A stretch of 57,576 nt of DNA from Lingula anatina (lineage: Eukaryota; Brachiopoda; Lingulata; Lingulida; Lingulidae): assembly GCF_001039355.2 (NCBI RefSeq), contig NW_019775136.1, positions 61,257 through 118,832 of the forward strand. Reading direction: 5' to 3'. How positions within the stretch are numbered: the stretch's first letter is position 1; every line of letters begins with the position of its first letter. The notes below the pieces were generated by a model. That model was not told where the DNA came from and ran no database searches. It saw only the letters and a list, made by a program, of their open reading frames with translations. The position numbers were made by a program, and so were the translations under genes. Positions 12,657 to 24,500 of this stretch are shown here, one piece after another.

Positions 12657-13755
12657 TTAGCAACCTGTTATCAAGAGTCGCATTTTCCTTCCTTTTCCAC
12701 GGAAAGAGTATGTTTTAGTCTCAAACACCAATTACTATCTGAAATGCAATTAAAATAATATCCATTTAATGCATTGGAATAAGTATTTAACAATGATATT
12801 TCTTATATATTACTATAGTTGTACTAGTAACTTAATTTGATGCAAAGGAAGATTTGCAAAATTACAAAATCTCTTAAAGAGTATGTTCAGCCTCGATATG
12901 AAATCGAAATCGGCTGCTGCAGTGACACGTTGACCAGGTAAATACAGACAGGTAAGATTTTTTTTACACGTAATTTTAATCGTACGTACACATCCCATGT
13001 TAATTGGGGCTTCTAGTAGTGTACTAAACTACGCATACTGCTCTGTGTTGGTCTGCATTAAAAACTTTATTTTGCTAATTATTGCGCTGGTGATGTGAAC
13101 ATCTGTGCACTAAAGTTTGAATGTACAAAATAATGTTGTAAGGGCGGCTCGCGATTGCCAATGGGTTTGTCGCTTTAAATATCAAAAATGGTTGTTGGAG
13201 AAAGAGAGGTGCGACTGAAAAAATTCTGCTTCTGTTTCATGCTTTCTTTATTCTTTCCTCTGCTACCTGTTTTACAGCTTGCATGAATTATACATGTACT
13301 TTTTAAATTATAAGTGTATAATATTGTTTCAAATTTGTGGGGAGGGGGGGTATTGTTCCATTTCACAGTTTTCCAAAATGTCAAATGATTCATTTATAAT
13401 TTTACCTTTTTTCTATGTACTGTGAGATATTATTGGAGATTTTAGTTTAAGCCTCTCAATTTGGCATCCAGATTTACTGAAAGCATAGTTACTTGATTAA
13501 AATATGTGATGGGTTTTTAAAAATATTTTCCATAAAACTCATATTTGGTGTCTATGAATAAAGTTAGTAGTATATTTTGATAATGTTCACTAACTGTACT
13601 TTAGTCACATATCTTTGATTTCATGTCAAGAAAAGAATGCATTTTGGACTTTTTGTAAAGCCATTTGTAAATATTACCTGTACTTATGCTTAAACAAGGA
13701 ATAACATTAACCTGATATGTTAATGGATTTCAGAGTTCTCTCAAGTCTATTCAGA
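12657..13755. promoter_or_regulatory. Intergenic region between divergent TAF1A and MCFD2-like genes
   Basis: 1.1 kb separates the two start codons. A GC-rich patch with GCCAAT (CCAAT-box-like) lies at about 13145-13170. A 5' non-coding exon of the MCFD2-like gene may lie there: the ATG-bearing exon is preceded by a TTTCAG that could be an acceptor, but this was not resolved. Nothing else is recognisable. Confidence 0.35.
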
Positions 13756-15101
13756 ATGAAGTGGCTATTACTATCAGCAGGGTTATTACTAGTGGGGACT
13801 GTATATGGTCATGGTGAACATCATCAGCAGCCTCAGGGAGGTGGCCAGAATGTCAGAATGCATGATGCACATCACGTAAATGATGCTGAGTAAGTATGAA
13901 TTGGTATGAAAGTCTGCTTGTTATTGCCTTCCTCAGGGATGTCTAGTGTCAGAGATTGTGACTTTTTTGTATGGTTATTTACCACAGTGTAAATATAGAA
14001 TATAGAGTATATATGGAGTATATACACAAAAGATTGTTATTGTGCATATGATTTATAAAAAATGTTTCAAAGCAATGAAGCATTAGATTAACATTTGCAG
14101 CATTGTTGTTGAGTAGAAAACATTTGAAGACAAAGGTAAAGACTGAACCCTTTAAAGATAAAAGTGAATGTTTTGATTCATCCAGCTATATTATACTAAG
14201 ATAATGAGAAATTAAATCAATTCTACTGGATCTTACGTTGAAGGAGAGATCGAAACATAGTGATCTCCGTTTCAACATCGTGATCCAATACTAGATTTCA
14301 TTTCTCATTATGTTACTTTAAAGAACTTTTTTTGTGTAGATTCATTGTATTTCTTCTCTTTTCCTATTCAGGCATCTGAAAGAACACTTGGATGGCAAAG
14401 CTAATGTAGACTTCAGCAAAATGAGCGAGCAGGAAATTCAGTTTTATTATTTCAAAATGCACGATTATGATCACAACAACAAATTGGATGGTCTAGAGTT
14501 GAGCAAAGCTATGACTCATTTTCATCATGGTAAGTAGTTATAATTTGTCCTTTATCCATGTTTATCTGTCCACGGAACCTTAACCCAACTAGATGTAGTT
14601 TGAAATGATGAATTTGGAGATACACAGGACTGAGAAATTCTGAAAAGGATTTAGTTTTCTCAGATGCTTGTAACATGTTTGTTATATTAAATGATGTAAA
14701 AGTTATTATCAAAACATTCAGCTATTCACGCTCTTTACCCATGATCGCAAACATCAGTATTTACTTAAAGTCTACATTTTTTGAGAAGAAAAATATATTT
14801 TTTGAAATAAATATTCAAATTATGCCTTCATCATCAGAAAGTTTACTTTGTTTTCTTTGCAGAAAATGATCCAAATAATGTGCAGAAGGCTTTAGCAGAT
14901 GAGGAGATCAGCAATATGGTGGAGACAATTCTCAGGGAGGACGATTCCAGCAATGACGGCTACATTGATTACACTGAGTTTGTCACAGCGCAGAAGAGAA
15001 ACCAGGAAAATGCAAGGATACACCAACAACAACAAATGGACCAACATCAACAACAGCAGCAACAGCATATGCAACAACAGCAGCAGCCACCTCATCCTTG
15101 A
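13756..15101 (+). CDS. MCFD2: MCFD2-like EF-hand secretory-pathway protein with Gln-rich tail
   Basis: Three exons, 13756-13889, 14372-14529 and 14863-15101, encode 176 residues. Residues 1-19 form a signal peptide ([18 protein letters not shown]), followed by a His/Gln-rich linker. The block [19 protein letters not shown] matches human MCFD2 ([19 protein letters not shown]). Two EF-hand loops are visible: [12 protein letters not shown], with N in place of the usual G at position 6, and [12 protein letters not shown]. Known role: MCFD2 binds LMAN1/ERGIC-53 in the ER-Golgi intermediate compartment and, with calcium, acts as a cargo receptor. The protein extends past the second EF-hand, where human MCFD2 ends, into a Gln-rich tail with runs of five or six Q, ending QPPHP. 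A related gene lies at 37871-39500. The poly(A) signal is at 15595-15600. Confidence 0.9.
14204..14308. mobile_element. Stowaway/mariner-like MITE in MCFD2-like intron 1
   Basis: A 105-bp near-palindrome. The arms of about 48 bp start ATGAGAAAT and end ATTTCTCAT, with inner match TGGATC/GATCCA. It is flanked by TA on each side (14202-14203 and 14309-14310), as expected for Tc1/mariner-derived MITEs. There is no coding capacity. Confidence 0.65.
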
Positions 15102-15900
15102 ACAGTAGATTACAGCTGAATTTGACTTAAATATGTGACATAGATTTCAGTACATATTTATAAATTTAATTGGAATTTTGGTGGAAATGATACATCGACA
15201 GTTGACTTTTTGTGCTGTATGGTATGAACCATTTTTGATAATGAAGAATATATGAAAATTTCTACCAGTCAAACAATCCACCTAAATTTCAAGGTGCTTT
15301 ACCGAAAGGTGCTAAGATTTTACACTATGCAAATAATGAATCTCTTTACTTTTATCAAATTATTTCTCGACATTTTCCAGTATAAAACTAGAAACATATA
15401 TATATATAGTTGTAGTTATTTTACGTAAACATGAGTGATGTCTGCAAGAGCTATTTCCAGTTGACTGTTTTGCATATAGTTATTTATGCGCGTTTTCTTT
15501 AGATGCTAAGGTGTTTGTGATGTTTGTAGAATGTAGATTCTCCATAGTTTGTTTGTCTTCTCATTCTGTGCCTTGCTTCCAATTGACAACTGAAAATAAA
15601 GTATTAGATAGTAGTTTCGAATGTGTCATCCCTCAAATTGATTAGCCCAGCGTCGCCATTATCCTAAGACCACCTGTAAAACTATGCCATGACTAATTTC
15701 ATCACAGTTTGTGGGAAAGAAAATTTAACGTTTATTTATTTATTTTTGTATCCATTTAATGATACAAATTTTTTATTTCTGATTTTTAAAAAGTTTATTT
15801 CAGTTAAAAAGTAAATGCTAAAATGCAGCACTCTCAGGTTGATTGCAAATGGAACGAACAAAAACACGTGCCAACAGTCCGCAAGTAAAAATTGAATGAC
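15102..15900. other. 3' UTR and downstream flank of MCFD2-like gene
   Basis: Non-coding. It holds an AATAAA at 15595-15600 and a short TATATATATA run near 15400. No other gene was seen. Confidence 0.5.
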
Positions 15901-15924
15901 CGCATCTCAACAAAAATGTTTTTG

Positions 15925-18215
15925 AGCTTAATTATTAGGGGGGGTCCATAATTCCAAAAATATGTCAAAACCAGCTAAAAAGTTCCTTACACACCTAAAA
16001 ACAATATTTCAAATGTTCTTTTTGAAAGATCATTGTTAACCCAGCTGCTACTTGCATTTTATGATTACGCGATTTTTAGCATTTTAGCACTATTTTCTAC
16101 TGTTTTGGGACTGTCTTCCTACAACATGAATGAAAGTTATATAGGCCTGACAAGTTATTTCAGACTCACCAAAACCAAATAGATGGGTTTCTTATTTGGT
16201 TTTTAGGGAATTTGTGTAAAAAGGTAGTGAAATATTCAAAATCATGGTGGCATTGACACCTTATATCAATTTCATTAACATGGTAATTCATCATTAATAG
16301 TTTTGATGGCATTTTTCCTTTTAGATTTCTCATGATTTCATTATCTTTTTAGGGTATCTATACTGTATTACTGAATAACTAGCTAGACAATGATGGCATC
16401 TAGCTTGTCTTGTAAGAGGTGTTCTGGCATTGGGATATATTAGAATAGTTGCTGCTGTTGTAGCATTCAATTAGTTTCATGCCATAACAATATCCAGGGG
16501 TGCAACACACAGCAAACTGAAAGAAAAGTTTCAATCATTACATCTAGAGCTGAGTAGAAATGAGGTAAATGAGAATTTCTTTCAGCTAGATGCTCCTGAG
16601 TTTTCCTGTTTCAACCAAGAATTATTCCAGGAAGTGAAAGATAACTATGGCCTACTGAGGACATGTAGTTGAGAGTGTGAAACGATGTGCTAGTGCACAT
16701 CTGAATGAGTGCATAGCTTTGACAAAGAAGATATTACCAGAAATGGCAAAGGTTCTGGCTATGCAATGCAGAAAATACTATGGAATTATTGAATATCCAG
16801 TTAAATATCCTGTGTTTGATCAGTGTGAAAACATAGATGAGATCCTGTCCACAACCTTCAAATGGAACGGCAGTGAGGTGACACCGATCAAAGATTGAGG
16901 AAGAAACCAAAACTAGAGGCTGTGGCTTGAGGGACTGTGCTGAAAGAAACTAGCAAATTAACGAAAACTGTTTCTACTGAACACCAGTGTAACATGAAAA
17001 TCTGACTTCCCCAGTCAAAATTTCATAATGAAAATCTGACTCCCCCCATGAAATTTTGACTCCCCCCTACAAACCTTTATAAAACTTATTTGAGTATATG
17101 ACCTGTACAACCCAAAGACTCCCCTATGAAAAAGCTATTTTTTTGATATTTAATGATCATTTCATCATCTTTCCTTTAAGTATACTTTATTAAGAATATA
17201 TTGGAAATATTAGAAAGTATGATTGTAAAATATTGGGTGAAAAAAATGAAAAAAAAAATCTTGAAAAATCTCCATTTTCTGTGGTATTTGGATTCCCATG
17301 AAGAAAAAGTCCCATTTTATATTTATTCACCATACCATTATTTTCCACATAGTTTGCATTGTGACATATATTTTGTTAGTATTTGAAAGTTTGTTGGTAA
17401 AAAAATTGGGAAAATATCAAATATCACCAAATTTCAAATAAACAGCTTTTCCATAGGGGATTCATTGTTTGGTAGAGTACACATTTTTAATTTTCATCTA
17501 TTCTCATGAAAACTTTCACCTGCAAACTAGCAAAAAGTGCCAATGTATCCTCTATCATGCATACTACAAGATAAAAGTCATATGCTCAAATAAAATAAGA
17601 TTGATAAAGTTCTGTAGGATGAGTCAAAATTTCATGGGGGGGGGGTCTCATACGCTAGAGACACATCCATATCACTGCCAAAATGTAGTCCTGTCTTCAG
17701 GATATTCAATACTGATGGGAAGAGAAGGATGTTAACTCCAGAACAGTTTGGAATGAACTTGAAAAAGTTGTTGGGAAAAGAACTAAATATCCACCATAAC
17801 GCTAACTGACTTAAGAGTCCAAAAAGCATTGAATTTTTAGTGAATTGAATTCTTATTGAATTCCTGTCATTTTATTATGAATCATTATCTAGGGGTTAGA
17901 ACATTCAGTTTAGTTTTCCTATATATTTAGTCCGTCTTTATGTCAGAATTGTTAGTCACAATGAAATTTGTGTTAAAATGTAAGCATAAACATTGATATG
18001 AAAAACCATCATATTTTACAAAATACAGAGTTTAAGTATTTTTAGCGATTTTTCTCCAAAATACTAAAACCCAAGTAGCAGCTCTGATAATAGAGATAGA
18101 CTAATTTGGTTTTTTGTAGTTTGTTTTTAAGATGTATAAGCATCTTTTTAGGTGGTTTTGACATGGTTTTGGGGAAAAAGGTTATCTAAGGACCCCCCCC
18201 TATAATTATGCTTCA
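15925..18215. mobile_element. Decayed 2.3-kb transposon with nested inverted repeats
   Basis: The left end (TTAATTATTAGGGGGGGTCC, about 15928-15948) is the imperfect inverse of the right end (about 18190-18212). The similarity runs inward for about 180 bp or more, including AGCTGCTACTTG near 16040, whose inverse is near 18076, and GTCAAAACC/GGTTTTGAC. Inside is a second palindrome: GACTCCCCCCATGAAATTTT near 17039 is inverted near 17621-17650, and CTCCCCTATG near 17121 is inverted near 17452. A 73-codon open stretch (16677-16898), with open sequence in other frames before it, may be a remnant of coding DNA. I do not recognise it. No intact transposase and no clear target duplication were found. 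Confidence 0.6.
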
Positions 18216-19336
18216 GAAAAATTTATATTTTGAAACTGAAGTATTCATCATTGGCCATGAATCAAGGGAATGGTATTCTGGGCTGGTGAAACAGAAAGGA
18301 AGGTGGTAGTCCTGCAGAATTATTGTCACACGACCTGGCAGCAGAGAAGGGTCGCTGGACCAGAATTTCTTCAGATGGATTGATATGTATATGCAGTGTA
18401 GTTCAAACAGTGATAATATTTGGTGGTTCTGCGCAATGATGAAATCTACCCACAAGGTACACCCTGCGTTAGATTTCACTTCGCTAGAAAAAATTGGGAA
18501 CAGTAAGCCTACGCGTGATGTTTGTCCCGTATTTGGCAGTGTTTGTAGTAAATGTGCATTACTGTTTGTCCATCTTGACTGGTAAGAACCACTACCTTGA
18601 GTGAAAAGTGCTTATAGTTTTGTTTGTTTGATTGCGTTTAAAGTTTATTTACAGTTGTAATTTATAATAACCTGTCAATCTATAGGCTCACTGAAAAATA
18701 AATGGGCCATGTCACTGAATTTTCACATAACAATAATAACATTTAAGACTGTTGTTAATAAAAAAGACTGAATTAATTTTATTGCACCTTTTTAAACATA
18801 AACAATAAATAACATCATCTTGGGATATCGAATAAATAAAAACACATAAAGCATGTGCTCTACAAATAGATTTGCAAAATATCCAATAAGAATATCCATA
18901 ATCATGCTTTGGAATATGAGTGCATTATTAGTCTATGTAAATACATTATGTCTATGTCACACAAATAATCAGAGTATGACATTATTGATGTGATATAAAT
19001 CGTGCAAAGTTTTACTTTTTTAGAATACATATATGAATTATGTATGATGCAAACTGCACAACAAACAACTGAGCGGAGTCATTTTTGTCCATAAAGAAAA
19101 CAGCTCTAAAATTGGCACTGATATCTATAGGAGAACTATATTCCCATACATGTACTGAGACACGTATTTCTATCAACGCTTTGTTGAATGGCCGGTCTTA
19201 TGTATAAAGTGTTCTATTGCACATAAAATCATCAACATTTTCGGGTTACTGGAAGCACAATTTAATTTATTTCAAAATAAGTGAAATTCATGTGAAGCTG
19301 AACTGCAGCTTTTGAAATAGTTTCCCTAATGTCGAA
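18216..19336. other. Downstream flank of PROP1-like gene
   Basis: No exon was recognised. TTTATT at 19266-19271 is a possible minus-strand poly(A) signal, about 70 bp past the PROP1-like stop codon. The rest is AT-rich single-copy sequence. Confidence 0.45.
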
Positions 19337-20245
19337 TTACGTTTGGTACTGCAGTGTGTTAGCTAGAGAGGGGTGGGGGTTGTTCATGCGCAGTGCAGTC
19401 AGACTCTTGTTATACCAGTCGTCCTCGTGTAGCTCCTGAAACGAAGAATAAATTAGCTGATAAACGTTTTTCTCGGGCAAATATGTTGATTTTTTTTTCA
19501 TGGATGGATTGCTCCATTCGCGAAGCAATTATAAGTTATTATTAGGCTTTATGTTTATGCCTGGCAAGGGTAAATGTATCTTGGAACTTCAGTCTAACAA
19601 ATCAATTTTTTGTATTTTCTGAAAAATGTAACTATAAACCAAAAAAAAATTCAAGTAATCAAAATGCAATCATATACTAAAACAAAGATCAGGTTTTAAA
19701 AAATGGGCTCAAGCTCTGTCCCAAATCGAAATATTTTGAGACAAATTCAAACTGAGAATTTGACATGCTGATTTATTCAAAATTATTTTTGTGCACTTCA
19801 TTACCTCATTACTTCATTACTGTTTGTTTGTTTGTTTGTTTGTTTGTTTGCCTGTCATCAACATAACTCAAAAAGTTATGGACCGATTTTGATAAAATTT
19901 TCAGGAACTGTCAGAAGTGGGCCAAGGAACAGATGATTAGCTCAATAATCAATCAATAATCAAAAATAAAAAATAAAAAAAGTAAATCATTATAGAAGAA
20001 AACATAACCTTCTTGGCGGAGGTAATGAAAATTTAGGGGTGAAACGGCATTGGGTGGAGACTTTGCTGCCTTGGCGGAGATCTGCGCTCTCGGAGTGCTT
20101 TTCTAGTTTTTAATTTAAAGGGATAATAACTCTTCGCTTTGGACAAAAAATGAATTTTCCTGGAGTAAACAACAATTTTCCCATACTTACCAATGGTTAA
20201 TGAATCCATTTTTACATTCAAAGTTAGTCCCTGGTTTTATTTTAA

Positions 20246-20280
<35 letters not shown>

Positions 20281-21553
20281 TTATAATCTCTTAAGAGATT
20301 ATAACAGAGTATAGCCATCAATGGAGGTCACTTGTTCTATATCAAGCTCAGATATCAGAATAATAGCTATAACTGCCGTTTTTGTGGTATATCATTTTTC
20401 TATGAGTTGTTCAAATGTTTTTATTGTGAAATATAGATCTCATACGAACAGTTATTATCCCTTCAACAACCAGATAATCACGTAATGAAAACGTTTTACG
20501 CTCACACTGAAGATTAAAATCCACTGCACACTCAAAGTTATTTATATGGCAAGCCTGATACATCCAGCTGAACTGCTGGTGGAAATTGTAAAGCCATTTC
20601 GTCCCTCACAAGCTTTTTTTATCAAATTTATTAAATACTATAACATCAGAAAATGTTTTCATTATGATATTTCATATCGTATCTATTTATTTAATCATCT
20701 GTCACCATTTGGGGTCGATAGTTGTATCAATTAGATACTTATCTGATTAAGTCTAGGTAAAATACATTGCTTGAATTGTTAACTTTGCCATATATTTGTG
20801 AATATACACAGTCCCGGCAAAATAAACTTATACCTGGACAAAATTACAACCTTTCGAACATGTATTTCACAGGAAGCGAGGGAGGATAGAAGATCCTTAC
20901 CAGATTGTAATCCGTTGCCATGGAGAGCTGCTGCCTCTGCATCCCAGGTGTGATGTTGGAGATGTTGGGTATATTAGAAATACTGGAGATATTTCCCGGG
21001 GGGCCAGGCATGCTGGAGAACTGGGCCATGGACGGGTACGACGACCCTGGCATCTGTGGGTAGCGGTTCATAGCGCTCATACTGTTCATGTTGGTGTGCG
21101 TGGGATAGGGGTAACCCCGCGACGTTGTCGGGTAGATGTTACGCATCATAGAGTTACAGGTCGGGATGACTGGAGACAGAGACTTGGCCAGCTGCTTCTC
21201 TTGTTTGCGGTATTTTGCGCGACGGTTCTGAAACCACACCTGGAAATTTGAGAAACGCATTAAGTGATGGATTTTTCACAGACTCAGATAGGAGGAACCT
21301 CCCTCTCGCTCCTTTTACATGTAATTACCTTAAATGTCACTTTTACAAAAATCTCTTCTCCTATTTTATATAAATCTAACTTACGAACAAGAGGCATTTT
21401 TTACTGTTCCTAAAAACTAATATAATAAATGAATTGTCCTATCAATTTTCCTTTCAAAACAGGCCTGTACATGACAAGAATGTGATGTTAGCTGGACAAC
21501 GATGTAATATTCAAACACACAATACTATTAATTATTACTTTCTGTAATGATAT

Positions 21554-21588
<35 letters not shown>

Positions 21589-24500
21589 TTACAGGGCAAA
21601 TGGATGTACAGATAAAAAAATAATAAACAAAAATTTGACAGTAAATGGCTAAAAAAACCTCTATAGTTCAGACTTGTCTCCACGCTGTGCCTCAAGTTTA
21701 GTTTAGCCAATCCCAAGAGCTTCTCGACTAGCTGAGACATTATTTAAATATGGAAATTTATATTTATTTATTCATACATTCAAAAGTATAATTGTAAAGT
21801 AACAAAATAAAATATTAAACAAATCACACCCGGGCCAAAAAAAAAGAGTGCATTTGAAACACAAATACGCTATTAAGGTTTAAAATACATAAAATTGTCT
21901 ATTTCCGTTAAATCTATGTACAACAATATGTAGGCCTATATTATACTGTGTAAATTCCTGTCACCTGTTTTCGCTACATTTTTAACAGTATTTGCATTTA
22001 ATGTGATGCTTTGATACTCTATCTACAATAGGTGCGCACGCATATCATGATACGACGATATCTTTATTGCTTTCTTCATTTATATGTATTTGCATGGAAT
22101 GCACAATTCTGACGTTGGGTGAACGAGCACATATTAAGCGTATTAACTTTAAATACGATTTCTGTGATTTTCTTTTAAAAATTAAAGATACTGTACACGG
22201 GATTTCGTCGGGAAAAAACTACTTTTTACTTCTCACGAGTCTTTGGTCGACCCGCCCCTGCGCTTGAATTCCATTTTTAACACACTGGTTTAATTCTAAA
22301 TGACTGGTGAGTCATTTAAAACACAGTGTCTTCCTGTACATTTCAGAAGGAACCATCGACGACAGTTACTCTTATTTGAGGGGTTTTATAGATTTTTCTG
22401 TCTGAATTGGAAAAGCTTGGACGCTCTGAAGGACATGTCTCGTAGACATAGAAAATATGACTTTGAGATTTCAAATGGGTTCAGTGTACCTTTAACCAAA
22501 ATTAGATTGGAACTTTATTCCTTGCACTTACATATTCAGCGATATCGGCATAATATACAGTATGTCATATATTTGGCAGATCGACTATCGCTAGGGATAA
22601 ACTATGATTACACTCAACTCAACTCAAATTTTAGAATATTAAAAGTGAAGAATGCTACGCATTATGTGTTACGATTTATTTACAAAATACGAACTTATAA
22701 CTGTTAGATCCATTGCATAATACATTAAGAAGCTTTCTTTCGTTTTCCTATCTGACTTTTTATCATTCTATCACTATTATCATTGTTGTTGTTGTTTCAT
22801 GGTGAACAGCGCATCTTTTGCAACTTTAATATAGGTTGTTCTTACACGTCCCTTGTTGGATGAGATGAACCTCCTTACGTCATCGGTTTTGTTTTTTCTA
22901 TACTCTGATGGTGATAAGTGCAGTCACCAAGCTTGTCTTCAATTTTTTATAATTCTTAACTGATGCGAACCAGAACTAAGTTCAGGATATACATCAATGG
23001 GCATGGATTTCAAGCAAATAAAATTTACACTCTCTGGTCCATGCGATTAGGGGAAACATCATTGGCATCAAAGTCAACTGTTGTTCCATTTTGTTTTATC
23101 GGTGGTAACTGAATTTTTTTCGACGAAACTTATTATTCGACGTACGCTTATCATGGTTATTGATATCTTGTACCGGCAACAGAACCATCTGAAATATCAC
23201 TGTACTTAAGTCATCAAAACATGTCCACTTTTGCTTGATCTCTACAATAAGTAGATAATTGGCAGATATCAATAAAACTACTGCTTGCAGGTAAATTCTT
23301 CTTAAATCCTCTAATCCGCTGGACTCGAGATCATCAAGTGGAGATCCATGGCAGTGGGTGAAGAAATCGAGGCAGAGCCGAAAATGGTCGAGATTTGTAC
23401 AAGTACCATCCACAAACAATTGATATCTAATGCTATTGTATGTAATCTTACCTGGGGGATTGAAACGTTGCCATCTACACTGCTGTAATTTAGTTTACTT
23501 CATTGTTAACTTGTTGAGGAATACAAGTCTTCACCCTCGGGGAGGGTTAATGGAATGCTTGTAAGAATGGAAACGAAAGGACAAGGTACAACTTCAGAAA
23601 ATCTAATAAATTTACCAGAGTATAGAAGAAGTGATCCGCATAAATTACATTTTCGGACTGGATGATACGTGGCAAAGAACGTAAATTTCTCTTGATTTGA
23701 AAAATTGAATTGTCGTACGTATCTCTTACTAAGTTAAAATTAGTTCAGTGTGAGGAGAAGGATTTGGATTTCAATCTTTTTGCTTTCCTCAGATTTTTTC
23801 CGTGTCTCTCTGAATGTCGAACTAATTGACTTTTAAGCGGATGTGTAGTCTTCCTTGTCTGTTATCTGGCATTGAGGTGATATGTCATTTTTTTACCCAA
23901 TTAACTGCATTTCTACATTCAGAATTATTTGCCACTTTTTGTATTCAATAGGATACACATTTCTAATACTGAATCCTTGAAGCAAGACAAAAAAAAACAT
24001 TTCAAATATTTCTGTTCAGGGCAAATGAAAAAGTAGATAGAAAAAAATAAACAAGCATTAGATAGATAAATGGAACATAAACATAAAAGCAAATGGCTAA
24101 AATAACTCCCTAGCTCTGATGAAAGGGAACAGACTCGCCTCCACGCTGTGCCTCAAGTTTAGTTTAGCCAATCCGAAGAGCTTCTCGACTCGCTGAGGTA
24201 TTAGTTAAATATGGAAATTCTGGTAATTTGATTAGTGTTTCAATTGACATTTCTCCTTCATTTGGGACATGATTCAAGTGTTCAATTATCACCGATGCAA
24301 GGCTGTATTACCATACGAAGGCAAATTCATGTATAACACCTGCTACCGTATTCCTTACCGCTCGCCAGGCGGACAAGAATTGTGAAAAAACCCAGCACGG
24401 CGCCTCTTTTGTCCGCATAGCTAAGAATAAATTGGAGCGTGGGGATAATCAAATCAACATTGCGTTCAATTTTTATATGAAGTATGTATATAGTATAATT

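Noticed and set aside
22300-22707. 135-codon open frame on the plus strand in PROP1-like intron 2
   Set aside because: No recognised domain, unremarkable composition, and it lies in an intron of an opposite-strand gene with no splice or promoter support.
23096-23419. 107-codon open frame on the minus strand between PROP1-like exons
   Set aside because: Considered as an extra exon. The PROP1-like exons 2 and 3 already join in phase inside the homeodomain, and no family match was seen.
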